Shown in pieces: positions 10,210-19,310 of a stretch of 64,000 nucleotides of DNA. Below the pieces are notes generated by a model. It searched no databases, was not told the DNA's origin, and was given only the letters and a program-made list of their open reading frames with translations. Source of the stretch: Geoalkalibacter subterraneus. GTDB lineage: Bacteria; Desulfobacterota; Desulfuromonadia; Desulfuromonadales; Geoalkalibacteraceae. A program made the translations under genes and the position numbers. Each line of letters begins with the position of its first letter. Within the stretch, counting starts at the first letter, position 1. The stretch lies in contig NZ_CP010311.1 of NCBI RefSeq assembly GCF_000827125.1, positions 310,001-374,000 of the forward strand. The letters are read 5' to 3'.

Positions 10210-11559
10210 TTGACGACTTTCGACCCGCGCCGTGCGGCCTTTGACATCCTGTGCCAGGTCGAGGATGGAGCTTTCTCCGACCTGGCGCTCGACCGTTTTC
10301 TGGTTTCGCAGCCGCAAACCGATCCCCGTGACCGTGGTCTTTTGACCGAGCTGGTTTATGGGGTTTTGCGCCGCCGCGGGCGCATCGATTTTGCCCTGTC
10401 CCGTTTCTGCCGTCAGCCGTTGCACAAGCTCGAGCCCGGCATCCTGTGTCTGCTGCGGCTCGGCGCCCACCAGTTGCTGCACCTCGACAAGGTGCCCGCC
10501 CGCGCCGCCGTCTATGAAACGGTGGAACTGGCGCGCAAGGTGAAGTTGCAGCGCGCCTGTGGCCTGCTCAACGGCGTGCTGCGCGCCCTTGACCGTGAAA
10601 AGGCACGCATCCCCTGGCCGGCAGCGGCGGACCCTCAAGCGCACCTCGAACATACCCTGTCGATCCCCGGCTGGCTGGCCAAACGCTGGCTTGCCGAATG
10701 GGGGGCCGAAGAAGCCGTTGCGCTGGCAGCGGCTTTCCTCGAGCCGGCTCCCACGACGCTGCGGGTCAATACCCTGAAGACTTCTCGTGACGCGTACCTC
10801 TCGGAGTTGCGTCGGCAGGGTGGAGAAGGGCGCCCCGGACATTATGTGCCGGAGGCTCTTCACGTTCTCGCCCGGGGGGACAGTGGCCTGCCCGGCAACC
10901 AGGAGGGATGGTATCAGGTGCAGGATCAGGCCAGTCAGATGATGGCTCACTTGCTGGATCCGCACCCTGGAGAGCATATTCTCGACGCCTGCGCTGCCCC
11001 CGGCGGCAAGACTACCCATATTGCAGCTCTTGCCGCCAACGACGCTCTTATCACTGCACTTGACCTGCATCCGCAGCGCGTAACCCTGATCCGCGACGGC
11101 GCCGTGCGCCTGGGGTGCCGGGGGGTCGAAGCCGAAGCCTGCGATCTGAGCCGTACGCCGACGAAATGGCCTCCGGAATCATTTGACAGGATTCTGGTCG
11201 ATGCGCCATGCAGCGGCCTCGGCGTCCTTCGCCGCAACCCCGAGACCCGCTGGCGGCGCAAAGCCGCCGATATCAGGCAGATGGCGCAGCTGCAGAAGAC
11301 GATTCTGCACCATGTCGCGCCGCTGCTGCGTTCGGGCGGTACCCTGGTTTATTCCGTGTGCACCTTCACTCCGGAGGAAACTGAGGCGGTCATCTCCGAC
11401 TTTCTGGCCCGCCACCCGGAATTTGTGCGGCAGGACCCGCGTGACAGTCTGCCGGAGCACTGGCATAACCTGTTCGATTCCCAGGGTGCGCTGCGGACCT
11501 TCCCTCACCGTCATGATGGAATGGATGCCTTCTGGGCGGTGCGGATGATAAAAAAATAG
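10210..11559 (+). CDS. rsmB: 16S rRNA m5C967 methyltransferase RsmB
   Basis: SAM-dependent cytosine-5 methyltransferase acting on 16S rRNA C967. The 449-residue protein has an N-terminal NusB-like RNA-binding domain (about 1-140), the SAM motif CAAPGGKTTHIA, the DAPCSGLGVLRRNPETRW motif and the VYSVCTFTPEETE motif, so both catalytic cysteines are present. The start is a TTG at 10210 with only a weak ribosome site, chosen because no ATG precedes the conserved DPRRAAFDILCQVEDGAFSD region. Confidence 0.93.
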   Translation: MTTFDPRRAAFDILCQVEDGAFSDLALDRFLVSQPQTDPRDRGLLTELVYGVLRRRGRIDFALSRFCRQPLHKLEPGILCLLRLGAHQLLHLDKVPARAAVYETVELARKVKLQRACGLLNGVLRALDREKARIPWPAAADPQAHLEHTLSIPGWLAKRWLAEWGAEEAVALAAAFLEPAPTTLRVNTLKTSRDAYLSELRRQGGEGRPGHYVPEALHVLARGDSGLPGNQEGWYQVQDQASQMMAHLLDPHPGEHILDACAAPGGKTTHIAALAANDALITALDLHPQRVTLIRDGAVRLGCRGVEAEACDLSRTPTKWPPESFDRILVDAPCSGLGVLRRNPETRWRRKAADIRQMAQLQKTILHHVAPLLRSGGTLVYSVCTFTPEETEAVISDFLARHPEFVRQDPRDSLPEHWHNLFDSQGALRTFPHRHDGMDAFWAVRMIKK

Positions 11560-11662
11560 AAGATGTCCGTTGTCCGCTGTCTGTTGCAAGATTGCCGGCA
11601 ATCGAGGAAATAGCTGACGATTTCATGGACCACGGACCCCGGACTAACAAACAGGAGCCCCA

Positions 11663-12328
11663 ATGATTAAAATAGCCCCCTCCATCCTTTCCGCGGATTT
11701 CGCACGCCTGGGCCAAGAGATAAAAGCGATTGAAGACGCGGGTGCCGACTATGTGCATGTCGATGTCATGGACGGCCATTTCGTGCCCAACATCACCCTC
11801 GGCGCCCCGGTGGTCAAATCCTTGCGCGCCTGCACCCGGCTGCCGTTCGACGTTCACCTGATGATCGACAACCCCGACCAGTACATCCCCGATTTCGCCG
11901 AGGCCGGTGCCGATCTGATCACGGTCCACCAGGAAGCTGGGGCGCACCTTCATCGCACCATTCAGTTGATCAGGAGCCTGGGGTGCAAAGCCGGTGTTTC
12001 CATCAACCCGGCCACTCCGGTATCGACCCTTGACGTCATTCTTGAGGATCTCGACCTGGTGCTGGTCATGAGCGTCAATCCCGGATTCGGCGGGCAGGGG
12101 TTCATCCCTTCAAGTCTTGCCAAGATTGCGGCTTTGCGCCATGAGATCGACCGGCGCGGGCTGCAGGTGGAGCTTGAAGTCGACGGTGGCGTCAAGCCTG
12201 ACAATATCGCCGAGATTGCCGCCGCCGGCGCCGATGTCTTCGTGGCCGGCAGCGCGGTATTCAATTCAGAGGACTATCATGCCACCGTACAGGCCCTCAG
12301 AACACGGGCGGAGGCGGCACGCTCATGA
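11663..12328 (+). CDS. rpe: ribulose-phosphate 3-epimerase
   Basis: Interconverts ribulose-5-phosphate and xylulose-5-phosphate. The 221-residue TIM barrel has SILSADFARLG, the metal and catalytic segments HVDVMDGHFVPN and FDVHLMI, MSVNPGFGGQGF, and VDGGVKPDN with the phosphate-binding GSAVF near the end. Length normal. The ATG follows ACAGGAGCCC. Its last four bases overlap the Nudix gene. The 103-bp spacer before it contains GT-rich and GGACC-rich short repeats. Confidence 0.97.
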   Translation: MIKIAPSILSADFARLGQEIKAIEDAGADYVHVDVMDGHFVPNITLGAPVVKSLRACTRLPFDVHLMIDNPDQYIPDFAEAGADLITVHQEAGAHLHRTIQLIRSLGCKAGVSINPATPVSTLDVILEDLDLVLVMSVNPGFGGQGFIPSSLAKIAALRHEIDRRGLQVELEVDGGVKPDNIAEIAAAGADVFVAGSAVFNSEDYHATVQALRTRAEAARS

Positions 12329-12894
12329 ATCTTGATCCGGGGCGGGTGCGTCAGGCGCTGGCCCGACAGGAACCGCGCCGCTTGCCCCCTGAGGATCTGC
12401 GCCCCGCGGCGGTGCTGGTCCCTTTGTATAATCGCGAGGGCGAGGATTACGTTCTTTTCACGCGGCGTACCGATCGCCTGCGGCATCACCGGGGGGAGAT
12501 CTCTTTCCCAGGGGGACGTCGTGAGCCGGATGATTGCGACCTGGTAACCACCGCCCTGCGTGAAACCCGTGAAGAGTTGGGAATTGCGCCCGACGATGTC
12601 AGAGTTCTCGGGCGGCTGGATGATTTTTTTTCGGTTTACGGTTACCATGTGACGCCCTATGTCGGGTTTTTCCCCTGGCCCTATTCTTTTCAGGCCGATC
12701 CGGGTGAGATTGCCGAGATTATAGAAGTTCCCCTGGCGCGATTTCGAGATCCCGCCATTCATCGCCAGGAAGACTGGCGGCACCGCGGCCGGGTGCATCC
12801 GGTTGATTTCTATTCCGTGGATCAGCACGAGATCTGGGGGTTGACCGCCGCGATTCTCCGCCAGCTTCTTCAGCGTCTCGGGCTTGCGCACTGA
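12325..12894 (+). CDS. nudL: Nudix hydrolase, CoA pyrophosphatase type
   Basis: A 189-residue protein with a complete Nudix box starting GGRREPDDCDLVTTALRET and ending REELGI (residues about 66-88). The preceding segment FTRRTDRLRHHRGEISFPGG is characteristic of the YeaB/NudL subgroup that cleaves coenzyme A to phosphopantetheine and 3',5'-ADP. All Nudix catalytic glutamates are present. It starts ATGA, overlapping the rpe stop by four bases, so the two are translationally coupled. The CoA substrate is inferred from the subgroup motif. Confidence 0.85.
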   Translation: MNLDPGRVRQALARQEPRRLPPEDLRPAAVLVPLYNREGEDYVLFTRRTDRLRHHRGEISFPGGRREPDDCDLVTTALRETREELGIAPDDVRVLGRLDDFFSVYGYHVTPYVGFFPWPYSFQADPGEIAEIIEVPLARFRDPAIHRQEDWRHRGRVHPVDFYSVDQHEIWGLTAAILRQLLQRLGLAH

Positions 12895-12968
12895 GGATAG
12901 CCGGGTAAACTGGTAACGGATTTTTCGTCGCTGCGTTTTCGCTGTGTTTCCCTGTTCTGGAAAATCTT

Positions 12969-14222
12969 ATGTCGCCATTCCGAAATCTGAGCCTGCTGAC
13001 CAAAATTACCGTGATCGTTGCCGGAATCCTGGTGGTTTTCTTCGGGTTGACCTCCCTTCTGCATTACCGCCAGGTCAAGAGCGTCATCCTCGATGAGGCC
13101 CTGCAAAAGGCGCGCGAAGCGGCTTATCATGCTGTGCACACTCGCGAATACCTCTCCGAGCAGTACCAATCCTGGGGGGTTGAGCTCTCCGCAGATCGCT
13201 GCGGGTTGATCCCCGTGGTGGCCTCCAACCGCATTGGCCAGCGGGTCGCCGAAGATCTCGGCTACAGCCTGCGCCAGACCTCGGACCGCTACCGCAATCC
13301 CGACAATGCTCCGGATCTCTTTGAACTTGAAGTGCTTAAACGCTTCCGTGGCGAGCCGGATCTGGATGAATATTACACGGAGGTTTCCGCTGAGGAGGGG
13401 CCGTTTTTCCGTTACATGATGCCCTTTGAGGCCGATTCGAGCTGTATGCCTTGCCATGGCGATCCTCAGCAGGCGCCCGACTTCATCAAGGAAATGTTTC
13501 CGCCGGAACGGGACCAGGCATATCACTACCAGCTTGGAGAGGTCATCGGCGCGGTATCGGTTTCGATCCCCATGAGCGAGATTCTTCAGCGCCTGCATGC
13601 CAACCTGAACCGTGACCTGCTGGCGAACGGCGTGAATTTCCTGGCGCTGATCACCTGCCTGGGCATATTGATCCGATTTGCAGTGACTCGTCCGCTTGGA
13701 CGTCTGGGGGAGGTGACCTCCGAAATCCTGCGGACCGGACGTTTCGACCGTGTGCTGCCGAGAAGGGGGCGCGATGAGATCGGACGGCTGATTGACAGTT
13801 TCAACGAGATGGTGGCGGGACTTGGGGAAAAGACACGGGAGCTGGAGGAGTCGGAGCAGCGCTTCCGTCTGCTCACGGACAATGCCGGCGACGGGATCAT
13901 CAGCTTTCTTGAAAACGGTAAAATTATCCTGTTCAACCGCCGGGCGGAGAAACTTTTCGGCTACAGCAAGCGCGAAGTCTTGGGCATGGATGTCGCCAAG
14001 CTTGTTCACCCCGATGCCACCAAAAGCCTGCATGAGATTGGAACCGCCGAATATCTGCGTCTCCACGAAGACGACCTGATGAACAACATTCATCGGATTA
14101 TCGGCCGACGGCGCGACGGCAGCCCGATCGAAATGGAGGTCTCCCTGTCGCTGGCGGTCTCCGACGGGCATAAATTTCATACAGCAATTATTCGATTCAA
14201 AGAACCCGGCACATCAGCATAG
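12969..14222 (+). CDS. haem-c (DUF3365-like) / HAMP / PAS sensor with no output domain
   Basis: A 417-residue membrane sensor. It has one N-terminal membrane helix (about 10-31) and a periplasmic domain of about 185 residues with one c-type haem motif, CMPCH at 159-163, as in DUF3365/Tll0287-like sensor domains. A second helix (about 217-239) is followed by a HAMP linker (RPLGRLGEVTSEIL onward, 241-290) and one PAS domain (295-410). The protein ends right after the PAS domain: no kinase, cyclase or methyl-accepting region is present. Redox or ligand sensing is likely; how the signal is passed on is not visible. It lies alone, 74 bp after the Nudix gene. Confidence 0.85.
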   Translation: MSPFRNLSLLTKITVIVAGILVVFFGLTSLLHYRQVKSVILDEALQKAREAAYHAVHTREYLSEQYQSWGVELSADRCGLIPVVASNRIGQRVAEDLGYSLRQTSDRYRNPDNAPDLFELEVLKRFRGEPDLDEYYTEVSAEEGPFFRYMMPFEADSSCMPCHGDPQQAPDFIKEMFPPERDQAYHYQLGEVIGAVSVSIPMSEILQRLHANLNRDLLANGVNFLALITCLGILIRFAVTRPLGRLGEVTSEILRTGRFDRVLPRRGRDEIGRLIDSFNEMVAGLGEKTRELEESEQRFRLLTDNAGDGIISFLENGKIILFNRRAEKLFGYSKREVLGMDVAKLVHPDATKSLHEIGTAEYLRLHEDDLMNNIHRIIGRRRDGSPIEMEVSLSLAVSDGHKFHTAIIRFKEPGTSA

Positions 14223-14255
14223 CCGCGGTTTTTATGAGACTTCCGGAAACCACCC

Positions 14256-16103
14256 ATGTCTAATTACCCCTCACGCAGCAGACGTTTTCTAGAGTTGTGC
14301 GCCGAACGTGTCGTTATCGGTGACGGCGCTATGGGGACGCTCCTTTATGAACGCGGCGTTTCGCTCGATGCCAACTTCGAACACCTCAACCTGGTGCGCC
14401 CAACGCTGGTTGCCTCTGTGCATGAGGCCTACGCCGCCGTTGGTGCCGATCTGCTCGAAACCAACACATTCGGGGCCAACCGTGCGCGCCTCGGTGCAAT
14501 CGGCCTGCAGAGCAAGGTGGCCGAAATCAATCGCGCCGGTGCCCGCCTGGCAAGGCAGGCGGCCGGCAGCACCCGCTATGTGGCCGGCTCGGTGGGGCCG
14601 CTTATCGGGCCTCGCGGGGGCGATGCGCCGCTGGAGGAATCGGAGAAAAGGCAGATTCTGCGTGAGCAGATGAATGCTCTGGCCGAGGGCGGGGTGGATC
14701 TGTTTCTTCTCGAAACGTTCTCCTCCCTCGCAGACCTGCGTCTCGCACTGGCTGTTGCCGCAGAAATCGGGCTGCCCGCCGTCGCTCAGCTTGCCTTTCT
14801 CGAAGGCGGCCGAACCCGCGATGGGATTGATGCCGAGACGGCGGTTCCGGTTCTGGAATCCGCCGGGGCGGATCTGATCGGCGCCAATTGCGGCTCCGGG
14901 CCGCGTGATCTGCTGGCTGCCGTCAAGGCGATGGCGGCGTTGACCGATCGTCCCCTGTCGGCCTTTGCCAATTCCGGCTTTCCCCAGTATCACGATGGGC
15001 GCTACATCTATCTGGCCACCCCGGAATATTTTGCTTCCATGGGGCGCGAAATGGTGGCGGCGGGTGCGACCCTGGTGGGAGGATGCTGCGGCACGACGCC
15101 GGAGCATATCCGCGCTCTGTCTGAAGCCGTGCGGGGCAGCGTGCCTGCACCCCGCATGTTGCCGAGGCGGACGCAGGCGGCTTCCCCCGTCGAGTCGACT
15201 CATCCCCTCTGCCGGCCAACAGGGTTTCTCGATGGCTGGGGGAAGCGTCCGGTCGTGACGGTGGAGATCGACCCGCCGCGCGGTCTCGATTGCGACAAGG
15301 TGCTGGCTGCGGCCAGGTCACTGCATGAGGCAGGCGTGGATGCCATCAGCCTCGCGGAAAATCCCCTGGCACGCATCCGCCTCGGCAATCTCGCCCTGGC
15401 CAGTCGGCTGCAGCAGGAGGTTGGGGTGCCGGTCATAGCCCACGTGACCTGCCGCGACCGCAATCTCATCGGGCTGCACTCGGACCTGATGGGGGCTCAC
15501 CTGCTGGGGTTGCGCAACATCCTGGCGGTCACCGGTGACCCGGTCTCCCTAGGGGGGGAATCTGGCGCCACCAGTGTCTTTGATCTCAATTCCATCGGGC
15601 TGCTCGAACTTCTGTCCGCCCTGAACCGTGGGACCAACCTGATGGGTGCCGACCTCGGCGGTCATACTGAATTTCTGCTGGGGGCCGCTTTCAATCCGAA
15701 CGTGCGGAACATGGAGGGGCAGATCCTGCGCCTGGAGAAGAAGATCGCCGCAGGGGCCTGCTTTGTGCAGACCCAGCCGGTGTATGACGCTGCTCTGCTT
15801 GACGAAATGCTGCGGCTGACCGAACCGCTTGAAATCCCGGTCCTGGTAGGGATCCTTCCCCTGGTGAGCGAGCGCAATGCCGAGTTTCTGCATAACGAGG
15901 TGCCCGGCATCCGCCTGCCGGATACAGTGCGGCAGAGAATGCGCGGCAAGAGCGGTCCGGAAGGCGTGGCGGAAGGGCTGGCGGTGGCCAGGGAGCTGAT
16001 CGATGCCGGTCGCGGGCGAGTCGGGGGGTGGTATCTGATGCCGCCTTTTGGTAAGGTCGACATCGCGCTGGAGTTGATCCGGTTTATCCGCCGCTGGAGT
16101 TGA
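14256..16103 (+). CDS. bifunctional homocysteine S-methyltransferase / methylene-THF reductase
   Basis: A fused methionine-synthesis enzyme of 615 residues. The N-terminal half (about 10-300) is a zinc-dependent homocysteine methyltransferase with the zinc ligands Cys212 (ANCGSG) and Cys277-Cys278 (GGCCGTTPEH). The C-terminal half (about 325-612) is a MetF-like flavin reductase with VTVEIDPPRG, ITCRDRN-like VTCRDRNLIGL, NILAVTGDP and the QTQPVYD segment. The same architecture occurs in YitJ-type proteins. Start ATG 14256; the ribosome site is weak. The 3' end overlaps the convergent glutaredoxin gene by 20 bp. Confidence 0.95.
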   Translation: MSNYPSRSRRFLELCAERVVIGDGAMGTLLYERGVSLDANFEHLNLVRPTLVASVHEAYAAVGADLLETNTFGANRARLGAIGLQSKVAEINRAGARLARQAAGSTRYVAGSVGPLIGPRGGDAPLEESEKRQILREQMNALAEGGVDLFLLETFSSLADLRLALAVAAEIGLPAVAQLAFLEGGRTRDGIDAETAVPVLESAGADLIGANCGSGPRDLLAAVKAMAALTDRPLSAFANSGFPQYHDGRYIYLATPEYFASMGREMVAAGATLVGGCCGTTPEHIRALSEAVRGSVPAPRMLPRRTQAASPVESTHPLCRPTGFLDGWGKRPVVTVEIDPPRGLDCDKVLAAARSLHEAGVDAISLAENPLARIRLGNLALASRLQQEVGVPVIAHVTCRDRNLIGLHSDLMGAHLLGLRNILAVTGDPVSLGGESGATSVFDLNSIGLLELLSALNRGTNLMGADLGGHTEFLLGAAFNPNVRNMEGQILRLEKKIAAGACFVQTQPVYDAALLDEMLRLTEPLEIPVLVGILPLVSERNAEFLHNEVPGIRLPDTVRQRMRGKSGPEGVAEGLAVARELIDAGRGRVGGWYLMPPFGKVDIALELIRFIRRWS

Positions 16104-16353
16104 TCCCGAGTTTGCCGTCCAGTTCACCGGTCTCATCCAGGTCGAACAGGTCGCTGCAGCCGCCGATCGGCTCATCGTCGATAAAAATCTGCGGCACCGT
16201 GTGGCGACCGGACCTGTGGCGCATCTCCTGCTCCTTAACGGGGTCGGAGGTGACGTCAAACTCGGTGAAAGAGACGTTTTTGATATGCAGCAGTTCTTTG
16301 GCGCGCTTGCAGTAAGGGCAGTAGCTTTTGGTGTAGATTTCAACATTTTTCAT
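16084..16353 (-). CDS. grxC: glutaredoxin 3 type
   Basis: An 89-residue thiol-disulfide oxidoreductase starting MKNVEIYTKSYCPYCKRAKELL, with the dithiol active site CPYC at residues 12-15, the cis-proline loop TVPQIF and the GSH-binding GGCSDLFDL. This is the classic GrxC pattern. The frame is open further upstream, but ATG 16353 gives the standard N-terminus; an AAGGAGG lies 14 bases before it, rather far. It is convergent with, and overlaps by 20 bp, the methionine-synthesis gene. Confidence 0.93.
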   Translation of the reverse strand: MKNVEIYTKSYCPYCKRAKELLHIKNVSFTEFDVTSDPVKEQEMRHRSGRHTVPQIFIDDEPIGGCSDLFDLDETGELDGKLGINSSGG

Positions 16354-16505
16354 GGTGCGCCCGCGTGCCTCCTTGGTTTGCAACGTCAACTCAAGTTTTC
16401 GACGATCGTCGGCGAAACAGAGCATAATCGTTTGCTCGGCTTTCCAAAATCAAAAGATCCATTCTATCCCAGGATTTTTCCCATGCAAGGGTCCAGTGTG
16501 AAAAA

Positions 16506-16949
16506 ATGAAAACTCTGTGCTTGAGATCTCCTAAAGTGTTCGGGTTTCTATTGCTGGCGACGTTGATTTTGTCTGCCTGCCAGTCTACCCTCACACCCCA
16601 GAAAGACCTGCATTCCACACTCGGCCGCTTCGCTCAGGCGTTGCGATGGGGAGATCATGGGGCAGTCGCCAGTTATTTTGTCGATGCGGAAGAGGGACGG
16701 GCCTTCATCGAACGGCAGCGTGATCGCGGCCAGATTAATGTCACCGAGGTCCGTATTGTCGATATTGTCCCCTCCGATGAGGGGCTGAGGGCTGAAGTGA
16801 CCCTGGAAATCGAATATTATGAACTGCCGTCGGCATCACTGCGCCGGTTTGACACGGTGCAGCATTGGAAGGCCGCCGGGATCGACAATACCGGGCAGGG
16901 AAGATGGCTTCTCGAAACGCCGTTTCCACCCTTTCCAGGCGCGGACTGA
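16506..16949 (+). CDS. small predicted lipoprotein, unknown function
   Basis: A 147-residue lipoprotein beginning MKTLCLRSPKVFGFLLLATLI and followed by a lipobox LSAC (Cys at 25). The mature part is one compact alpha/beta domain (LHSTLGRFAQALRWGDHGAVASYFVD, VTEVRIVDIVPSDEGLRAEVTLEIEYYELPS). It resembles small NTF2-like envelope lipoproteins; the family is not certain. Function unknown. It is a single gene, with a 247-bp spacer before sfrB in which nothing coding is seen. Confidence 0.75.
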   Translation: MKTLCLRSPKVFGFLLLATLILSACQSTLTPQKDLHSTLGRFAQALRWGDHGAVASYFVDAEEGRAFIERQRDRGQINVTEVRIVDIVPSDEGLRAEVTLEIEYYELPSASLRRFDTVQHWKAAGIDNTGQGRWLLETPFPPFPGAD

Positions 16950-17196
16950 ACCGGTGAGACGGGCTTCGAATTTGAATTCTAAAATAGTGATTTCCTTTAT
17001 TTTTCGCCCTTTCGAAGGGAGCGCGAGGAATGGGAAATTTTCCCTTGATTTGGCGTTTACGTTTGTGCTATTAGATTGCATACTGTATACATAAAGCTCG
17101 GTATTAACCCTTTGCATTGACCCGGCTTTTGTTCTTTTTTCCGCGGGCAAGCTTCATTTCACAAGCTCCGGCAGACGAGGCCGACAGGAGGTCGAT

Positions 17197-19218
17197 TTGA
17201 CCCAGATCGTTTTTTCAAGTTGGGGCTCGCAGGTCGTCGACAACCGCAAGTCCACCGCCGACACGGAACCCCCCAAGGTCAAGCTCCCCACAACGTTTGA
17301 CGGTGAAAAACCCCTGGCCGCCTTCATGGGCTGGAACGGGATCCTGGTGTTTGATGCCAGTGTTGACGTTCCCTCGATGGCGGCCGAATATATTCACCGG
17401 GTGCAGACGCTTTACTGCTGCGGCAAGTGCACGCCGGGGAAAAAGGGGACCAAGGTTCTGACCGATCTGTTTGCAGGTTTTAACAACGGCAGCGCCAAGG
17501 CTGAGGATCTGGACAAGGTTCCTGTTCTTGCACAACTGCTGCGCAACTGCAAGTGCACTCTGTGCCAGAGTTCGGCCAAACCGCTGGTCGACGCCGTGAC
17601 CCATTACCGTGAAGATTTTCTGGCGCGGATCAATGGTGAAAGCGCTCCCCAGAGCGGACATCGCCTGGTCCACAAGTATACCGCGCCCTGCCAGGACAAG
17701 TGCCCGGCTCACATTGATATCCCCCAGTATATCGAGGAGATCAAAGAGTATCGGTTTGATCATTCTCTCGAGGTCATTCGCGACAGCATGCCGCTTCCCG
17801 CGGTCTGCGGCCGTGTCTGCCCCCATCCCTGCGAGACAGCCTGCCGCCGCAAGAATGTAGACGACCCGATCAGCATCATGCTGCTCAAGCGCACCGCCTC
17901 CGACTGGGAGTGGAAGCACAAGAAGAATCCGCCCATGGTGCCCAAGCCGCGCAAGGACAAGACGGTGGCGATTGTCGGCGCCGGACCTGCCGGGTTGACC
18001 GCGGCCTATTACCTTGCTCTTGAAGGTTATCCGGTGACGATTTACGAGGCCCTGCCGGAAGGATTCGGCGGCGGGATGATTGCGGTCGGCATTCCGGCCT
18101 ACCGTATGCCGCGCCATATCCTGCAGCGTGACATCGATATCATCCAGTCCCTCGGGGTGGAGATCGTCTACAACACCCGTGTCGGCAAGGATATTACCTT
18201 GCCTGAATTGAAGGAGAAATTCGACGCGGTGCTGCTCGCACCCGGTGCGCACAAGTCAAAGCCCATGGGGGTTGAAGGCGAGGACAAGGGGTACAAAGGC
18301 TTTCTCCGCGGCGGCATCGAGTTTCTGCGCGATGCCTACATGGGCAAGCCGACCGGCATGGGTAAAAAAGTCGTGGTGGTCGGCGGCGGCAATACCGCCA
18401 TTGACTGCGTCCGCGTCGCCCTGCGTGAAGGCGCCGAGGAATCCTACCTGGTTTATCGCCGTACCCGCAAGGAGATGCCCGCTGACGTGTGGGAGGTCGA
18501 CGGCGCTGAAGAAGAAGGGGTTAAGTTTGAATTCCTGGTGCTTCCCAAGAAGATCATTGTGGACGACAAAAACCAGGTGATCGGAGTCGAATGTGTGCGT
18601 ATGCAGCTCGGCGAGCCGGATGATTCAGGGCGCCGGCGTCCCGAACCGATCGAGGGCAGCGAATTCATTCTCGAATGCGATACGGTCATCCCCGCCATCG
18701 GACAGGATCCCGACCTTTCTTTTATCCCCGAGGACATGGGGATCGACATCACCAAGTGGAATACGGTGGTGACCCGCTATCTGCCTCTTAAGGGGCTCGA
18801 TGGTCGTTCCCTCAAGGATGATATGGGCAACTACCTCGTGCGCACTTTGGTGACTGACCTTGATGGAGTTTTTGCCAGCGGCGATGCGGAAATCGGTCCT
18901 CTGACCGTGGTGGCCTGCGTCGGTAACGCGCATCGTGCCGCCCGTGTCATCCAGCGCTGGCTGGAAGAGAAGAAAGTTTATCTCTCCGATGACGAAATCA
19001 TGGAAGACATCCTGACCAATCTGGGTGTTTACGAAAAGGATGAAGAGGTGGCCTGGCTTGATTCGGCAGAGCGCGAGAAACAGGCCGAAATACATGGCCC
19101 CGAGCGGGCGAGTTACAAGAATTACTGTGAGGTCGAACTCGGCCTGAGCGACAGTCAGGCGGTGCGCGAGGCCGAAAGGTGCCTGCGCTGCTACCGCATG
19201 GCGATGGCTGCGATCTAA
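17197..19218 (+). CDS. sfrB: SfrB-like NADPH:acceptor oxidoreductase, flavin subunit
   Basis: A 673-residue cytoplasmic flavoprotein. The N-terminal region resembles the iron-sulfur end of NuoF but with altered cysteines (Cys74, 75, 78 and Cys118, 120, 123). Next come the Fer4_20 cysteine region (CQDKCPAHIDIP and CGRVCPHPCETACRRK) and a GltD-like FAD/NAD(P)H module with GAGPAGLTAAYYLALEG near 260 and GGGNTAIDC near 395. This is the architecture of SfrB, the NADPH-oxidising subunit of the Geobacter SfrAB enzyme. Start is TTG 17197, 5 bases after AGGAGG. It is followed 92 bp later by sfrA. The physiological acceptor (ferric iron versus ferredoxin or quinone-linked) cannot be told from sequence. 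Confidence 0.85.
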   Translation: MTQIVFSSWGSQVVDNRKSTADTEPPKVKLPTTFDGEKPLAAFMGWNGILVFDASVDVPSMAAEYIHRVQTLYCCGKCTPGKKGTKVLTDLFAGFNNGSAKAEDLDKVPVLAQLLRNCKCTLCQSSAKPLVDAVTHYREDFLARINGESAPQSGHRLVHKYTAPCQDKCPAHIDIPQYIEEIKEYRFDHSLEVIRDSMPLPAVCGRVCPHPCETACRRKNVDDPISIMLLKRTASDWEWKHKKNPPMVPKPRKDKTVAIVGAGPAGLTAAYYLALEGYPVTIYEALPEGFGGGMIAVGIPAYRMPRHILQRDIDIIQSLGVEIVYNTRVGKDITLPELKEKFDAVLLAPGAHKSKPMGVEGEDKGYKGFLRGGIEFLRDAYMGKPTGMGKKVVVVGGGNTAIDCVRVALREGAEESYLVYRRTRKEMPADVWEVDGAEEEGVKFEFLVLPKKIIVDDKNQVIGVECVRMQLGEPDDSGRRRPEPIEGSEFILECDTVIPAIGQDPDLSFIPEDMGIDITKWNTVVTRYLPLKGLDGRSLKDDMGNYLVRTLVTDLDGVFASGDAEIGPLTVVACVGNAHRAARVIQRWLEEKKVYLSDDEIMEDILTNLGVYEKDEEVAWLDSAEREKQAEIHGPERASYKNYCEVELGLSDSQAVREAERCLRCYRMAMAAI

Positions 19219-19310
19219 ACCATCTGGAAGAGAGCCTCATCGCGAGCGCGTCCAGTTGACGCGCTCCGGCTGCAGCGTACCTCGTTCCAGGTTTCAGGGG
19301 TGATATTCTT

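Noticed and set aside
17085-17094. GTATACATAA shared between the sfrB upstream region and 53217-53226
   Set aside because: A single shared 10-mer in 64 kb is not far from chance and the surrounding bases do not align as one operator.
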